Assembly: GCA_003509305.1 (NCBI GenBank)
Contig: DOMU01000102.1
Location: forward strand, 1,166 to 7,042
Reading direction: 5' to 3'
Length of the DNA stretch: 5,877 nt
DNA from: Desulfobulbaceae bacterium
GTDB taxonomy: Bacteria; Desulfobacterota; Desulfobulbia; Desulfobulbales; Desulfocapsaceae
Part shown: positions 5,753 through 5,877 of the stretch, piece by piece
How the letters are laid out: each line of letters opens with the position of its first letter
Position numbering within the stretch: the stretch's first letter is position 1
Made by a program: the position numbers and the translations under genes
The notes under the pieces: generated by a model
What the model was told of the DNA's origin: nothing
Databases searched by the model: none
The model's input: only the letters and a program-made list of their open reading frames with translations

Positions 5753-5877
5753 GCTTTTTCTCCCGGCCCGTTTGAACAGGGACTCGACCTCGGCATTGCT
5801 TTTCAGACGGGTGACAAAGAAGATGGATTGGGTGCTCAGGTCGTTGTACCAGCGGTAATCGGTGAAGCCACGATCCA
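5753..5877 (-). pseudogene. Fragment of an IS4-like transposase, cut by the ISL3 element and by the window edge
   Basis: Minus-strand translation from 5875 gives DRGFTDYRWYNDLSTQSIFF and then VTRLKSNAEVESLFKRAGRKS, 41 codons without a stop. This resembles the second-aspartate region of IS4-type DDE transposases (DRGF.DY.W...L...G.FFVTRLK.NA). The first residue shown, D, would be the catalytic aspartate. The frame passes into the ISL3 right end at 5752, so the rest of the transposase is separated or lost. The part upstream of the gene lies beyond the window, so whether the 5' half is intact cannot be told. Confidence 0.75.

Noticed and set aside
4415..5760. Imperfect 8-bp target duplication of ISL3 (ATTTATTC versus GCTTTTTC)
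   Set aside because: Only 5 of 8 bases agree, mostly through T-richness, and the right-hand 8-mer is offset by one base from the repeat end. The flanking genes also differ, so it is not a credible duplication.

Overview
The window looks like an accessory, insertion-sequence-scarred stretch of a Gram-negative bacterial chromosome with medium-high GC. A lipoprotein-type signal on the metallo-hydrolase, a Kef-type antiporter and a DUF5329-like secreted protein all fit a proteobacterium or a relative such as Desulfobacterota. The exact taxon cannot be fixed from the sequence alone.

Layout. Positions 1-1356 (+) hold the 3' two-thirds to three-quarters of a CPA2/Kef-type cation:proton antiporter with a C-terminal TrkA-N (RCK) nucleotide-binding domain; its start lies before the window. 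Convergent to it is a two-gene minus-strand unit. The upstream gene (2997-1804) encodes a lipoprotein of the MBL-fold NAPE-PLD-like/COG2220 group. The downstream gene (1831-1469) encodes a small secreted DUF5329-like protein, and its start and ribosome binding site lie inside the end of the hydrolase gene.

Upstream of the hydrolase, from about 3042 to 4416, is a mosaic: a short N-terminal remnant of an IS481-like transposase (3215-3042, -), a complete RhuM-family gene with a GTG start (4270-3221, -), and the last 34 codons of an IS3-family transposase (4416-4312, -). An apparently intact ISL3-family insertion sequence follows (about 4423-5751, transposase 4493-5737, +), with recognisable 30-bp terminal inverted repeats. 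Beyond its right end the window closes in an IS4-like transposase fragment (5877-5753, -). ISL3 therefore has an IS3 relic on one side and an IS4-like relic on the other, and no target-site duplication is visible.

How the genes work together. The lipoprotein hydrolase and the DUF5329-like protein are probably co-transcribed and translationally coupled, and both are predicted to be exported. The antiporter is an independent inner-membrane transporter. rhuM looks like accessory cargo caught among decaying insertion sequences. No convincing new multi-gene system is visible. The most interesting local structures are a 27-bp perfect palindrome inside rhuM and a 19-bp-arm inverted repeat that joins the ISL3 left end to the transposase ribosome binding site.
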